Shown here: positions 1-7,074 of the stretch, in pieces
Layout: every line of letters begins with the position of its first letter
How positions within the stretch are numbered: the stretch's first letter is position 1
DNA from: CAYOKT01 sp964404605
Lineage (GTDB): Bacteria > Electryoneota > Electryoneia > Electryoneales > Electryoneaceae
Assembly: GCA_964404605.1 (NCBI GenBank)
Contig: CAYOKT010000073.1
Coordinates: 1-13,787, forward strand
Length of the DNA stretch: 13,787 nt
Direction of reading: 5' to 3'
Notes under the pieces: generated by a model
What the model was told of the DNA's origin: nothing
Database searches by the model: none
The model's input: the letters and a program-made list of their open reading frames with translations, nothing else
Program-made: the position numbers and the translations under genes

Positions 1-2470
1 CGGTGGGCAGCAGCACCTCGACCACGCCGCCGCGCCCGGGCAGATGGCGCCAGGCACCGGGGGAGAGAACCTCTTCCCCGGCGCTCATCAGGGCGCGAGG
101 CGCGCTCCCCGCACCCCTCACCTCCACCCCGGCGGGCGGCGTAGCGAAGCCGTGCAACCGCAGCAGCACCCAGCGCTCCGGGGGGACGAACGTTCCGCTG
201 CGCGCCCTGTCGAGCGCGACCCGGGTCTCCCCCGCCTCTGCCTTCAACCCCACCGTCGTCGCAGCCCAGGGCGCATCCGGCGTGATCCCATCGTCCGCGA
301 AGAGAACAAACGAGGTTTCCGGCGCGCCGGGGACGGGGTAGAGGTCGAGGGTCACCGTGTCGGGCGGCGCCTGCCCCACGTACTGCCGCACCGGCCCGCG
401 GGCGAGAATCCCGCCCTGCCGGACGAAGAGCGGAATCCGCTCCAGCGGGGCCTCCACCTTCACCGTGGCCGGCCCCTCGAAGCGCCGCCCGCTCCACCAA
501 TCGGTCCAGGTTCCCGCCGGGAGGACCACCGCCCTCGACCTCGCCCCCTGCGCGAGCACCGGCGCGACGAGCAGATACGGCCCGACGAGGAACTCATCGG
601 CGCGGTTCCGCAGCGCCGGGTCACCGGCGAACTCGGGGTCATAGACCAGCGGCCGGATCACCGGCGCGCCGGTCACGGCGTTCTCATGGAACAGGCTGTA
701 CCAGGTGGGCAGCAGACGGTAGCGCATCTCGATGGCCTCGCGGCTGATGCGCTCAACTTCCGGGCCGTAGGCCCACGGCTCCCCCGGCGGGGTCCCCTTG
801 GAGGCGTGGTTGCGGAAGAAGGGGGTGAAGGCGGCGAGCTGCATCCAGCGGGCGAACAGCTCCGGGTCGCCGCCGCCGGTGAACCCGCCGATGTCCGAGC
901 CGACGAAGGGCACCCCGGAGAGGCTGAGGTTCAGCAGCATCGCGGGGGTGCCCGCGAGGTGCTCCCAGGTCCCGGGCACATCCCCGGTCCACACCGCCGC
1001 GTACCGTTGCACGCCGGAGAACCCGGAGCGGGTGAGGATGAACGGCCTCTCCGCGGGCCGCGCCCGCAGCATCCCCTCCCAGGTCGCGCGCGCCATCAGC
1101 AGGCCGTACAGGTTGTGCGTCTCGCGGTGGTCGGTGGGCAGCCCCTCGCCGTCCCACCGGGTGTCGAGGGGAAAGCCGCCCGGCGGGTCCCAGGTGGCGG
1201 GCTCGTTCATGTCGATCCAGATCCCCGCCACCCCCTGCTTCACCCAGCGGCCGATCCACTCCCCCCACCAGTTGCGGGTGGCGGGGCGGGTGAAGTCGGG
1301 AAACACCGCCGGCCCCGGCCAGACCCGCCCGACGAACAGCTCGCCCTCCGGGGTGGTGACGAAGTGCCCGCCCTTCACACCGCCGCTGTACACCTTGTAG
1401 GTATCGCCGGGCGCATAGTGGATGCCCGGGTCGATGATCGTCACCGGCTTGAACCCCTGCGCGGCGAGATCCTTCAGCAGCGCCGCGTGGTCCGCGAAGG
1501 TCTCCGGGTTCCAGGTGAAGCAGCGGAAGCGGTCCATGTAGTCGATGTCCATCCAGAGGCCGTCGCAGGGGATGTTCCGCGCGCGGAACCCCGCGGCGAT
1601 GGCGCGCACTTCACCGGAGGACATGTAGCTCCAGCGGCACTGGTGGTACCCGAGGCTCCAGAGCGGCGGCAGGGGCGCGCGGCCGGTGAGGTCCGTGGCG
1701 CGGCGGACCACGGCGGCCAGGTCCGGCCCGGTGAAGAAGAAGTAGTCCAGGTCGCCGCCCTCGGCCTCAATGCGCAGCTCATCCCCGCGATGGCGGCCGA
1801 CATCGAAGCGGCTGCGGTAGCTGTTGTCCAGGTAGAACCCCGTGGCCCCGCCCGCGCGCAGGGTGAAGAACAGGGGGTGCGACTGGTAGAGCGGGTCCTG
1901 GTCGATGACGAAGTCTCCCAGGGCGAGGACATCGGTGGTCCACATCTCCATCGCCCGGCCGCGCTTGTCGAGGGGGCCGGTCTTCTCGCCGAAGCCATAG
2001 AAGCTCTCGCCCTCCCGGATCGGCCAGCGGAGGCTGAACCCCGCGCTGTCGAGGCGCACCCCGCTCTCCCCCCCGATGGGCGCCCCCGAGGGGCCGGCGA
2101 AGCTGACAAGGCCGTTCTCCTTGTCCACCCGGACGACCATCCGGCCGGTGCTCAACTCGTAGGAATCGCCGAGGTCGGTCACGACCGCCGGGAGGGCGGG
2201 CCCCGGCAGGGGGCGGTGCGTCCAGCCGCGGTCCGCATGGGGAGCGCGCCCGGCGGGGAGATGCTGCACCCGGACGAGGTCCTCCGCCTGCAGGGTGATG
2301 ATCACCGTCCGCCCCCCGGCGGTGTGGATGAACACACCCTCTCCGGCGGCACTCCTCGCCGCCACTGCGAGAACGACGAGCCAACCAAGCGAGACCGCGA
2401 GGAGGCCGCGGGCGAGCGCGGCCCGCACCACGGAGATACCAGACATCCACCGCAACTTTCCGCTCCCCAT
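1..2470 (-). CDS. Secreted glycoside hydrolase family 31 (alpha-glucosidase-like), 3' end cut by window edge
   Basis: Reading the minus strand from ATG at 2470 gives 823 uninterrupted residues that run off position 1. GH31 enzymes are retaining alpha-glycosidases (alpha-glucosidase, alpha-xylosidase and relatives). The hallmarks are present in order: WSLGYHQCRWSY; the nucleophile region GIWIDMNEP (Asp about residue 420, codon 1211-1213); the acid/base region VWTGDVPGTW (Asp about residue 497, codon 980-982); and GSDIGGFTGGGDPELFARW followed by PFFRNHA. A distal beta-domain with LFADDG follows, so little of the C-terminus is missing. The N-terminus MGSGKLRWMSG plus a hydrophobic stretch ending AARSAAGE looks like a signal peptide, implying a periplasmic or exported enzyme. 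ATG at 2446 is an alternative start 8 codons downstream; neither has a strong ribosome site. Substrate cannot be read from sequence. The family call is firm. It was probably once the third gene of the operon with the porin and acyl-CoA synthetase. Confidence 0.93.
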   Translation of the reverse strand, partial: MGSGKLRWMSGISVVRAALARGLLAVSLGWLVVLAVAARSAAGEGVFIHTAGGRTVIITLQAEDLVRVQHLPAGRAPHADRGWTHRPLPGPALPAVVTDLGDSYELSTGRMVVRVDKENGLVSFAGPSGAPIGGESGVRLDSAGFSLRWPIREGESFYGFGEKTGPLDKRGRAMEMWTTDVLALGDFVIDQDPLYQSHPLFFTLRAGGATGFYLDNSYRSRFDVGRHRGDELRIEAEGGDLDYFFFTGPDLAAVVRRATDLTGRAPLPPLWSLGYHQCRWSYMSSGEVRAIAAGFRARNIPCDGLWMDIDYMDRFRCFTWNPETFADHAALLKDLAAQGFKPVTIIDPGIHYAPGDTYKVYSGGVKGGHFVTTPEGELFVGRVWPGPAVFPDFTRPATRNWWGEWIGRWVKQGVAGIWIDMNEPATWDPPGGFPLDTRWDGEGLPTDHRETHNLYGLLMARATWEGMLRARPAERPFILTRSGFSGVQRYAAVWTGDVPGTWEHLAGTPAMLLNLSLSGVPFVGSDIGGFTGGGDPELFARWMQLAAFTPFFRNHASKGTPPGEPWAYGPEVERISREAIEMRYRLLPTWYSLFHENAVTGAPVIRPLVYDPEFAGDPALRNRADEFLVGPYLLVAPVLAQGARSRAVVLPAGTWTDWWSGRRFEGPATVKVEAPLERIPLFVRQGGILARGPVRQYVGQAPPDTVTLDLYPVPGAPETSFVLFADDGITPDAPWAATTVGLKAEAGETRVALDRARSGTFVPPERWVLLRLHGFATPPAGVEVRGAGSAPRALMSAGEEVLSPGAWRHLPGRGGVVEVLLPT

Positions 2471-2519
2471 CCTTACCCCCCGGTTCGCATCGCGCAGGCC
2501 ATGCAAGATAGACCCCGTA

Positions 2520-2575
2520 CTCAATAGACGAACTGCGCGCCGAGGCCGTAGAAGCTGCCTGCCTCGTCCAGGCCG
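2520..2575. repeat. 56-bp direct repeat, copy A (isolated porin 3' end)
   Basis: This is identical over 56 bp to 3469-3524. On the minus strand it encodes the last 17 residues of the porin (GLDEAGSFYGLGAQFVY) and its TGA stop, plus one base. Similarity stops abruptly on both sides. It lies 50 bp upstream of the GH31 start and is detached from any full porin gene. Confidence 0.97.
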
Positions 2576-2656
2576 GCCTCCGGCTCATCTTCCTCTGCAA
2601 TCCCGGTTCGATTCTCCAAGCCTGATGGTATCGTACCGCTGCATCGCCCGCGCATC

Positions 2657-2685
2657 TTGTGCAAACGGTGCTATATGGTTATATT
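2657..2685 (+). promoter_or_regulatory. Probable sigma70 promoter of the toxin-antitoxin pair
   Basis: TTGTGC (2657-2662) is separated by 17 bp from TATATT (2680-2685), 36 bp before the antitoxin ATG at 2722. The stretch 2655-2725 is strikingly AT-rich for this window. Spacing is ideal and both boxes match the consensus moderately. Confidence 0.5.
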
Positions 2686-2686
2686 A

Positions 2687-2705
2687 ATGACACGAACTAT
2701 GACAC
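2687..2705 (+). promoter_or_regulatory. Candidate antitoxin operator (two ATGACAC repeats, 12-bp period)
   Basis: ATGACAC occurs at 2687-2693 and again at 2699-2705, just downstream of the predicted -10 box and before the antitoxin start. Ribbon-helix-helix antitoxins commonly repress their own operon by binding short repeats spaced about one helical turn apart. The repeat is seen; the operator role is inferred. Confidence 0.4.
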
Positions 2706-2721
2706 ATTTATGAGGAAAATC

Positions 2722-2991
2722 ATGAGTCCGACAAAAACCTCCACGGTCAGCAGCCGGATCAACATCCCGGTTTCGCCGGAGACTCGCTCCCGGATGGAGG
2801 AGGTCGCCTCCGGCAAGGGAATCAGCCTGGCAGAGCTCGGGCGGCAGGCTCTCGAATCCTATCTCGCCGAGGAACGCCGGAGGAGAAGGCTCGAGCGACT
2901 GTGCGAAACGGCGACCAGGTACGCCGACATCATCGAGGGCGTCGCCGAGGAATGGAGTGTCACCGAGGCAGAGGGTTGGCCGCATGAGTGA
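2722..2991 (+). CDS. mazE: Ribbon-helix-helix antitoxin of a MazEF-type toxin-antitoxin pair
   Basis: An 89-residue protein read from ATG at 2722, chosen because GAGG sits 6 bases upstream; in-frame ATGs at 2659 and 2710 exist, but 2659 lies inside the predicted -35 box. Residues 10-17 (SSRINIPV) form the expected DNA-contacting beta strand. Residues 19-30 and 35-48 (ISLAELGRQALESYL) form two helices of a ribbon-helix-helix fold. A basic linker (EERRRRRLERL) and an acidic, Trp-containing tail (WSVTEAEGWPHE) follow, a typical place for toxin binding. It should neutralise the downstream MazF-like RNase and repress the operon. Its stop overlaps the toxin start by 8 bp, indicating translational coupling. 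It is unlike the classical AbrB-type MazE of E. coli, so the symbol reflects its role rather than its fold. Confidence 0.85.
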   Translation: MSPTKTSTVSSRINIPVSPETRSRMEEVASGKGISLAELGRQALESYLAEERRRRRLERLCETATRYADIIEGVAEEWSVTEAEGWPHE

Positions 2992-3337
2992 CATCATGCG
3001 CGGGGATGTGCTGCTGGTGAACCTCGAGCCGACCCTCGGCAGCGAGCAGAGGGGCAGGTCGCGCCCCTGCCTGGTGGTGTCTCCGGCCCCCCTGAACCGC
3101 GTTCTCCGCGGGGTCATCGTCTGTCCGGTCACCGATGCCCGTCATGTCAAGCGTTCGGAACTCGGGTTGACATTCCTACCCGCCGGTGAAGGTGGATTGG
3201 ACAAGAACAGCTTAGCGATTGCTTTCCAGGTGCGGATGATCGACAAGCGCCGTGTGATCCGCAAACTGGGAACCGTCAGTGAACCATTCCTCTCCGAGGT
3301 GACGGAATCACTCAAAGCGGTACTTGACATTCCCTGA
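2984..3337 (+). CDS. mazF: MazF/PemK-type endoribonuclease toxin
   Basis: A 117-residue protein starting at ATG 2984, inside the end of the antitoxin gene (8-bp overlap, with GAGG upstream). The family signature begins at once: RGDVLLVNLEPTLGSEQRG (residues 6-24), then RSRPCLVVSP, VIVCPVTDAR (44-53) and SLAIAFQVRMIDKRRV (76-91). These are the conserved strands of the CcdB/MazF fold, and length is normal for MazF/PemK. Members cleave mRNA at short sequence-specific sites and arrest growth when antitoxin is lost. The gene appears intact with no missing core motif. The pair lies on the strand opposite to its neighbours and inside a directly repeated boundary, suggesting acquisition as a unit. 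Cleavage specificity cannot be predicted from sequence. Confidence 0.92.
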   Translation: MSDIMRGDVLLVNLEPTLGSEQRGRSRPCLVVSPAPLNRVLRGVIVCPVTDARHVKRSELGLTFLPAGEGGLDKNSLAIAFQVRMIDKRRVIRKLGTVSEPFLSEVTESLKAVLDIP

Positions 3338-3407
3338 GATCCTTCGCCTCGTACCCTCTTATCCAGGATCGCGTAACCCGGGGAGCAACTTTACCCGCCG
3401 CAGCTCG

Positions 3408-3421
3408 CCCGCCGTGGCGGG
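3408..3421. terminator. GC-rich hairpin between convergent toxin and porin genes
   Basis: CCCGCC-GT-GGCGGG forms a short inverted repeat 71 bp after the toxin stop and 49 bp beyond the porin stop. No T-run follows on either strand adjacent to the stem, so its termination activity is doubtful. Confidence 0.25.
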
Positions 3422-3468
3422 TGGGCCAGTCCCAAGAGATGGATCTGACACGGAAAAAAGCTCACCGG

Positions 3469-3524
3469 CTCAATAGACGAACTGCGCGCCGAGGCCGTAG
3501 AAGCTGCCTGCCTCGTCCAGGCCG
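3469..3524. repeat. 56-bp direct repeat, copy B (3' end of intact porin gene)
   Basis: This is identical to 2520-2575. Here it forms the genuine end of the porin reading frame, including its TGA stop at 3470-3472 and one further base. The two copies lie in the same orientation with a 949-bp period. Confidence 0.97.
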
Positions 3525-4741
3525 CCGGAGTAGTGCGAAACCGGCGCGCCCGTCTGACGGGTGGAGTGCAGGCTCACCTTGATGCGCTGCTCATCGAGGT
3601 AGAGGTTCAGCCCGAGGTCGAACAGGCGGTGCCGCCCGCCGGGGTAGACGGCGGACACGGCATCCCCCTTGAAGGTGCTGCCCATCATGACCGGCTGGAG
3701 GAGACAGCCGCCCGGTCCCCGGAACGCCCACGCCAGGCGCAGGTGCCACACACGGTCGGTGTACTCCCCGGCCGGCAGGCCGGCGGCGGCGGCGATGAAA
3801 TCTTCGCTGAACCACCGCGTGAGCCGGTCGTACTCCGCCGCAAGGCGAAGCCCGCCCCACCGCAGCAGCAGGTCCGCCCCCTCGGTGCGGTTGCGGAGGA
3901 AGCCGCCGGCATATCCGCCGGACGCATCGAGCGTCTCGTTCGTCCGCCCCTGCTCCGCCAGGTCGACAGCCACCGAGAGCGCAGGACGTTCCGTGAAGAC
4001 CACCAGCCCGTTTCTCAGCCCTCCGGGTTCCTCCTCGCCTCCGCCGAGGGTGAGTTCGAGCCGCCCGGCGAGCAGCGGGGACCAGTACCGCGCCCGGCCC
4101 GCCCCCGCGATCTTCTCGTGGTCGGTGTCGAACAGGCCGAAGTCATAGCGCAGCCCGGCGACACCGAGGGAGAGGGTTCCCCCGATGTCGGCGCCCGTCT
4201 CGCGGCCGCTGGTCCGGCCGACGAGGTGCTCGCGCACATAGGTGTTCGTCAGCGCCTTGGTGAAGGAGGGAACGAGAAAGGCGGTGGTCAGGCTCTCACG
4301 GCCCACCGGAGGGCGGAAATAACCGAAGGTGAGGTCCGGTCCCCCCGGGCGCGCCCGCCAGCGCAGGAAGGCGTCCCAGACCTGGAAACGGTCGTTGCTC
4401 TCCGACTGCGCCGTGCCGGGGGTGCCGGTTTCGGGTTCCTTGCCGAGGTTGCTGAAGTCCAGCCAGATTCGTGAGAAAACACGGGGGTGGAGGTAGCCGC
4501 TCAGGCCGATGCGTCCCCGGCGGAGGTAGAGGTCCGCGCGATCCTCGAGGGAGCGGCCGTCCGCGTCCCGGGCGCCGCAGGTGTACACCGTCCAGAGTTG
4601 CAGCCTCTGGGAAAGCATGAGCGAGCGGCCGCCGCCGAAATCAATCCTGCCCCCCGCCCGGGCCGCCCCCGGCAGGAGAAACCCGGCGAGCAACCCCAGC
4701 GCGGCAACCCTCAACAGGCGCGGACTTCCTCCCCCCCTCAT
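3470..4741 (-). CDS. Outer-membrane porin, porin O/P-like beta-barrel
   Basis: A 423-residue protein from ATG at 4741, preferred over the ATG at 4789 because it has a GAGAGGAAG ribosome site just upstream and gives a clean signal peptide (MRGGGSPRLL, a hydrophobic core, then PGAARA-GG). The mature part has alternating beta-strand character throughout. An early segment SQRLQLWTVYTCGARDADG leads to RRGRIGLSGYLHPRVFSRIWLDFS, then FGYFRPPVGRESL and NTYVREHLVGR. That pattern matches the porin O/P (phosphate-selective porin-like) family. It ends in an aromatic residue (QFVY), as barrels recognised by the Bam machinery usually do. It begins 58 bp after the acyl-CoA synthetase stop on the same strand, so co-transcription is likely. 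Its solute is unknown; the neighbour hints at a hydrophobic acid. The last 56 bp are duplicated at 2520-2575. Confidence 0.8.
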   Translation of the reverse strand: MRGGGSPRLLRVAALGLLAGFLLPGAARAGGRIDFGGGRSLMLSQRLQLWTVYTCGARDADGRSLEDRADLYLRRGRIGLSGYLHPRVFSRIWLDFSNLGKEPETGTPGTAQSESNDRFQVWDAFLRWRARPGGPDLTFGYFRPPVGRESLTTAFLVPSFTKALTNTYVREHLVGRTSGRETGADIGGTLSLGVAGLRYDFGLFDTDHEKIAGAGRARYWSPLLAGRLELTLGGGEEEPGGLRNGLVVFTERPALSVAVDLAEQGRTNETLDASGGYAGGFLRNRTEGADLLLRWGGLRLAAEYDRLTRWFSEDFIAAAAGLPAGEYTDRVWHLRLAWAFRGPGGCLLQPVMMGSTFKGDAVSAVYPGGRHRLFDLGLNLYLDEQRIKVSLHSTRQTGAPVSHYSGGLDEAGSFYGLGAQFVY

Positions 4742-4799
4742 CTTCCTCTCTCCCTTGCTCTTATTCGACCCGGGCGCCGGAGCCGCCATCCTTCCGATT

Positions 4800-6539
4800 C
4801 TACACCCTGGCCCCGTTTACCGCGGTCATCTCGCCCTCGTACAGGAAGCGCTTGATCTTGCGGGTGGTGGTCTTCTGGAACTCCTCCTCGACGAGGCGGA
4901 AACGGCGCACGTGCTTGAACTCCTCGAGGTCGCGCTGGGCGTCGTGGATCTCGGACTTGATCAGCGTTTGCACATCGTCCCCGGTGGGCTTCACCCCCAC
5001 CCCCTCGAAGTGGAGGTCCAGTTGCTCGTAATCGGGATAGATCAGCGCGGCCACCTCCTCTCCGTACCCCGAATCGCGGGGGATCCCGTGCACCAGGCTC
5101 TCCGCGATGAACCTGCTGCGGTTGAGGAAATGCTCGACCTCCTCCGGGTAGACGTTTTTCCCGCCGCCGGTGACGATCACGTTCTTCTTCCGTCCCGCGA
5201 TCCGCAGGTTGCCATCGGGGAGAATCACGCCCAGGTCGCCGGTGTGCAGCCAGCCCTCCTCGTCCTTGGCCTCCCGCGTCGCCTTCTCGTTCCGGTAGTA
5301 CTCCTTGAACACGTTCGGGCCGCGGATGCAGACCTCGCCGATCCCCTCCTCGTTGACATCCACCAGCTTGTGCTCCATCCCCGGCAGGAGCCGGCCCACG
5401 GTGCCGTGCCGCACGCGCCACGGCGGGGTCATGTGGGTCACCGGGCTGGTCTCCGTAAGGCCGAACCCCTGCAGCATGGTGATCCCGAGGCGGGCGAAGA
5501 AGTGCGAGATCTCCGGATCCACGGGTCCGCCGCCGGTGATGAAGTACCGCACCGTGCCCATCCCCGCTCTCTCGCGCAGGCCGCGGAAAAGGCTCTTGCC
5601 GAGGTTCAACCCGAAGACCTCCCCGGCGGCGACAACACCGAGCATCGCGCGGATCAACCTTTCCTTCCCCTGCTGCCGGGCCTTGCGCAGAATCCCCTGC
5701 CGCATCTTTTCGAAGAACAGGGGAACGCAGATCATCAGGGTGACATTCGTCTCCCGCATGTCGGCGAGCAGCTCCGCGCTGGCCAGGCCGCGTGAATAGG
5801 TGATGGCGCAGCCGAGGTAGACCGGCAGCAGGAAACCCGCCGTGCACTCGTAGGTATGGTGCAGCGGCAACACGGAGAGGTAGGTATCCTCCGGGCCGAG
5901 GTCGAGGACGCGGCTGCACGCGGCGACATCGGACATGATGTTCCTCTGGGTGAGCACCACGCCCTTGCTGTGCCCGGTGGTGCCGGACGTGTAGAGGATC
6001 GCGGCGTTTTCCTCGAGGCTCCGCTCCGGCGGCTTCGCGGCGGATTCGGCCCCGGCGGCCAGCACCCCCGCCAGCGGCATGGACCCCTCGGGGGTCTCCT
6101 CGTCGAGACAGATGGTGCGCTCGAGGGTGGCGATCGGCTCCAACTCTTCGATCGACTCCAGCGAACGGCGCGAGGCGAAGAGGAGACGCGCGCCGGAGTC
6201 GGAGAGGACATGCCGCACCCCCGCGGCGGGCATCATACGGTCCACCGGAACGATCACCCCGCCGGCCGTCTGCACCCCGAGGTAGACCGCACCCCATTCG
6301 GGGCGGTTCTCGCTGAGCAGCGCCACCCGGTCGCCCCGCTCCAGCCCCTGGTCGATGAGCCAGCGGGCGATGCGGTGAACCTGCTCCGCGAAAGCCTCGT
6401 AGGATACTTCGCGCCACCCGCTCCCGTCCCAGGCGCGCATCACGGTCTTATCCCCGAAGTCGCGGGCACTGCGCCCGGCCAGCTCGCTCAACGGAAAGAG
6501 CCCGCGATCCGGTCGCAGGCCCCTGAACTTCTTCGCCAT
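4800..6539 (-). CDS. AMP-forming long-chain acyl-CoA synthetase
   Basis: A 579-residue member of the adenylate-forming (ANL) superfamily, which activates fatty acids with ATP and CoA by way of an acyl-AMP. Core motifs appear in order: the phosphate-binding loop LYTSGTTGHSKGVV (about 182-195), LPLHHTYE (224-231), ITGGGPVDPE (334-343), GFGLTETSP (358-366) and GWLHTGDLG (429-437, Asp435 contacting the AMP ribose). The hinge GRKKN follows (449-453), then a C-terminal TTRKIKR in which Lys561 occupies the catalytic-lysine position. The Ser after His190 replaces the commoner Pro of the loop, a variation I believe occurs in related enzymes. There is no signal peptide, so it is cytoplasmic. GGGGGGAG lies immediately before the ATG. 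It heads the run synthetase-porin(-GH31). Chain-length preference cannot be determined here. Confidence 0.93.
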   Translation of the reverse strand: MAKKFRGLRPDRGLFPLSELAGRSARDFGDKTVMRAWDGSGWREVSYEAFAEQVHRIARWLIDQGLERGDRVALLSENRPEWGAVYLGVQTAGGVIVPVDRMMPAAGVRHVLSDSGARLLFASRRSLESIEELEPIATLERTICLDEETPEGSMPLAGVLAAGAESAAKPPERSLEENAAILYTSGTTGHSKGVVLTQRNIMSDVAACSRVLDLGPEDTYLSVLPLHHTYECTAGFLLPVYLGCAITYSRGLASAELLADMRETNVTLMICVPLFFEKMRQGILRKARQQGKERLIRAMLGVVAAGEVFGLNLGKSLFRGLRERAGMGTVRYFITGGGPVDPEISHFFARLGITMLQGFGLTETSPVTHMTPPWRVRHGTVGRLLPGMEHKLVDVNEEGIGEVCIRGPNVFKEYYRNEKATREAKDEEGWLHTGDLGVILPDGNLRIAGRKKNVIVTGGGKNVYPEEVEHFLNRSRFIAESLVHGIPRDSGYGEEVAALIYPDYEQLDLHFEGVGVKPTGDDVQTLIKSEIHDAQRDLEEFKHVRRFRLVEEEFQKTTTRKIKRFLYEGEMTAVNGARV

Positions 6540-6818
6540 ACTCCCCCCCTGCTTCCACGGGCTTCCCCGCCGCCCGAACCGAACCCCGCTCCCGGCGAGG
6601 CTCAGCCCCGCGCACCGTGCGGCACTCCCCCGCAGGGGACACCAACACCCTGCACAGTACGGGCATCCCCGGACCGCACCCGGTCCCCACGCCGGGACGC
6701 AGCGTCCCCGCCGCCGGTGTGCGTACCCTGCAACCGGGTGTGCAGATTATTCACAGTTCACGGGAAACGCGCCGCGGGGCTCCGCCTGAATCCCCGTAAC
6801 GGCGTAATTTAGTGTTTC

Positions 6819-6846
6819 GGTATCAGAATTGCAGTACTTTTCTCAA
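6819..6846 (-). promoter_or_regulatory. Weak candidate promoter for the acyl-CoA synthetase operon
   Basis: On the minus strand TTGAGA (6841-6846) is followed after 16 bp by GATACC (6819-6824) in the AT-rich part of the intergenic region. The -35 match is good and the -10 match poor. It would give a leader of roughly 270 nt containing the hairpins at 6671-6708. Confidence 0.2.
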
Positions 6847-6898
6847 GCTGTCCGGCCAAGGGTGGTCGGACGGGTTCAATTCCCTTTTCTCTCTCTGT

Positions 6899-6914
6899 CT
6901 CCTCGATCGAGGAG
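6899..6914. repeat. Perfect 16-bp palindrome
   Basis: CTCCTCGA is followed directly by its reverse complement TCGAGGAG. It lies in non-coding DNA upstream of the acyl-CoA synthetase gene and downstream of the small ribbon-helix-helix gene. It could be a dimeric regulator's site; no binder is identifiable. Confidence 0.5.
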
Positions 6915-6970
6915 CGAACGCCCCGGTGCACGCCGGGGGGTCAGGGGTGTACGGTGGGCGAAGTACGGTC

Positions 6971-7001
6971 GATCCCGGCGGGCCCCGCGCCTGCCGGGAT
7001 C
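6971..7001 (-). terminator. Strong hairpin downstream of the small ribbon-helix-helix gene
   Basis: GATCCCGGC (6971-6979) and GCCGGGATC (6993-7001) form a perfect 9-bp stem around a 13-nt GC-rich loop, 73 bp after the minus-strand stop at 7075. No T-run follows, so it may terminate poorly or stabilise the transcript's 3' end. Confidence 0.35.
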
Positions 7002-7074
7002 TTCCGCTCCGGGCGGCACACCCGTCCCGGGAGGCCGCCGCGCGCGGGAGCGCCCGCCGCTGTCGCCCGTTCCC

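Larger units (their letters stand above)
6540..7074. other. 535-bp non-coding stretch rich in inverted repeats
   Basis: No convincing gene is present. Inverted repeats lie at 6671-6686 (GGACCG/CGGTCC, 4-nt loop), 6694-6708 (GGGACGC-A-GCGTCCC), 6850-6871 (8-bp stem with one G-T pair), 6899-6914 (perfect palindrome) and 6971-7001 (9-bp stem). The section from about 6735 to 6900 is much more AT-rich than its surroundings and is where a promoter for the minus-strand acyl-CoA synthetase would be expected. The small open frames here have no family resemblance. Confidence 0.6.

Noticed and set aside
44..2527. 827-codon plus-strand open frame
   Set aside because: It is antisense to the GH31 gene, whose catalytic motifs are unmistakable. 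Its translation is low-complexity and Arg/Pro/Glu-rich with no family resemblance, as expected opposite GC-rich coding DNA.
2600..2625. GGTTCGATTC, resembling a tRNA 3' end used as an attachment site
   Set aside because: The flanking bases do not pair as a T-arm, and the sequence is not repeated at the other end of the insert.
2521..2655. 44-residue minus-strand open frame ending in the duplicated porin C-terminus
   Set aside because: Only its last 17 residues, inside the repeat, resemble the porin. The rest shows no similarity to it and lacks a clear ribosome site, so I treat it as a chance frame across the insert junction.
3454..3469. T-run after the porin stop on the minus strand as an intrinsic terminator
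   Set aside because: Six T residues are present, but the preceding stem would be only about 3 bp.
4738..6417. 559-codon minus-strand open frame
   Set aside because: It is a shifted frame of the acyl-CoA synthetase gene, with no domain signal of its own.
6866..6886. tRNA T-arm-like GGGTTCAATTCCC
   Set aside because: Only three of five stem pairs form, and no acceptor, D or anticodon arms can be found around it.
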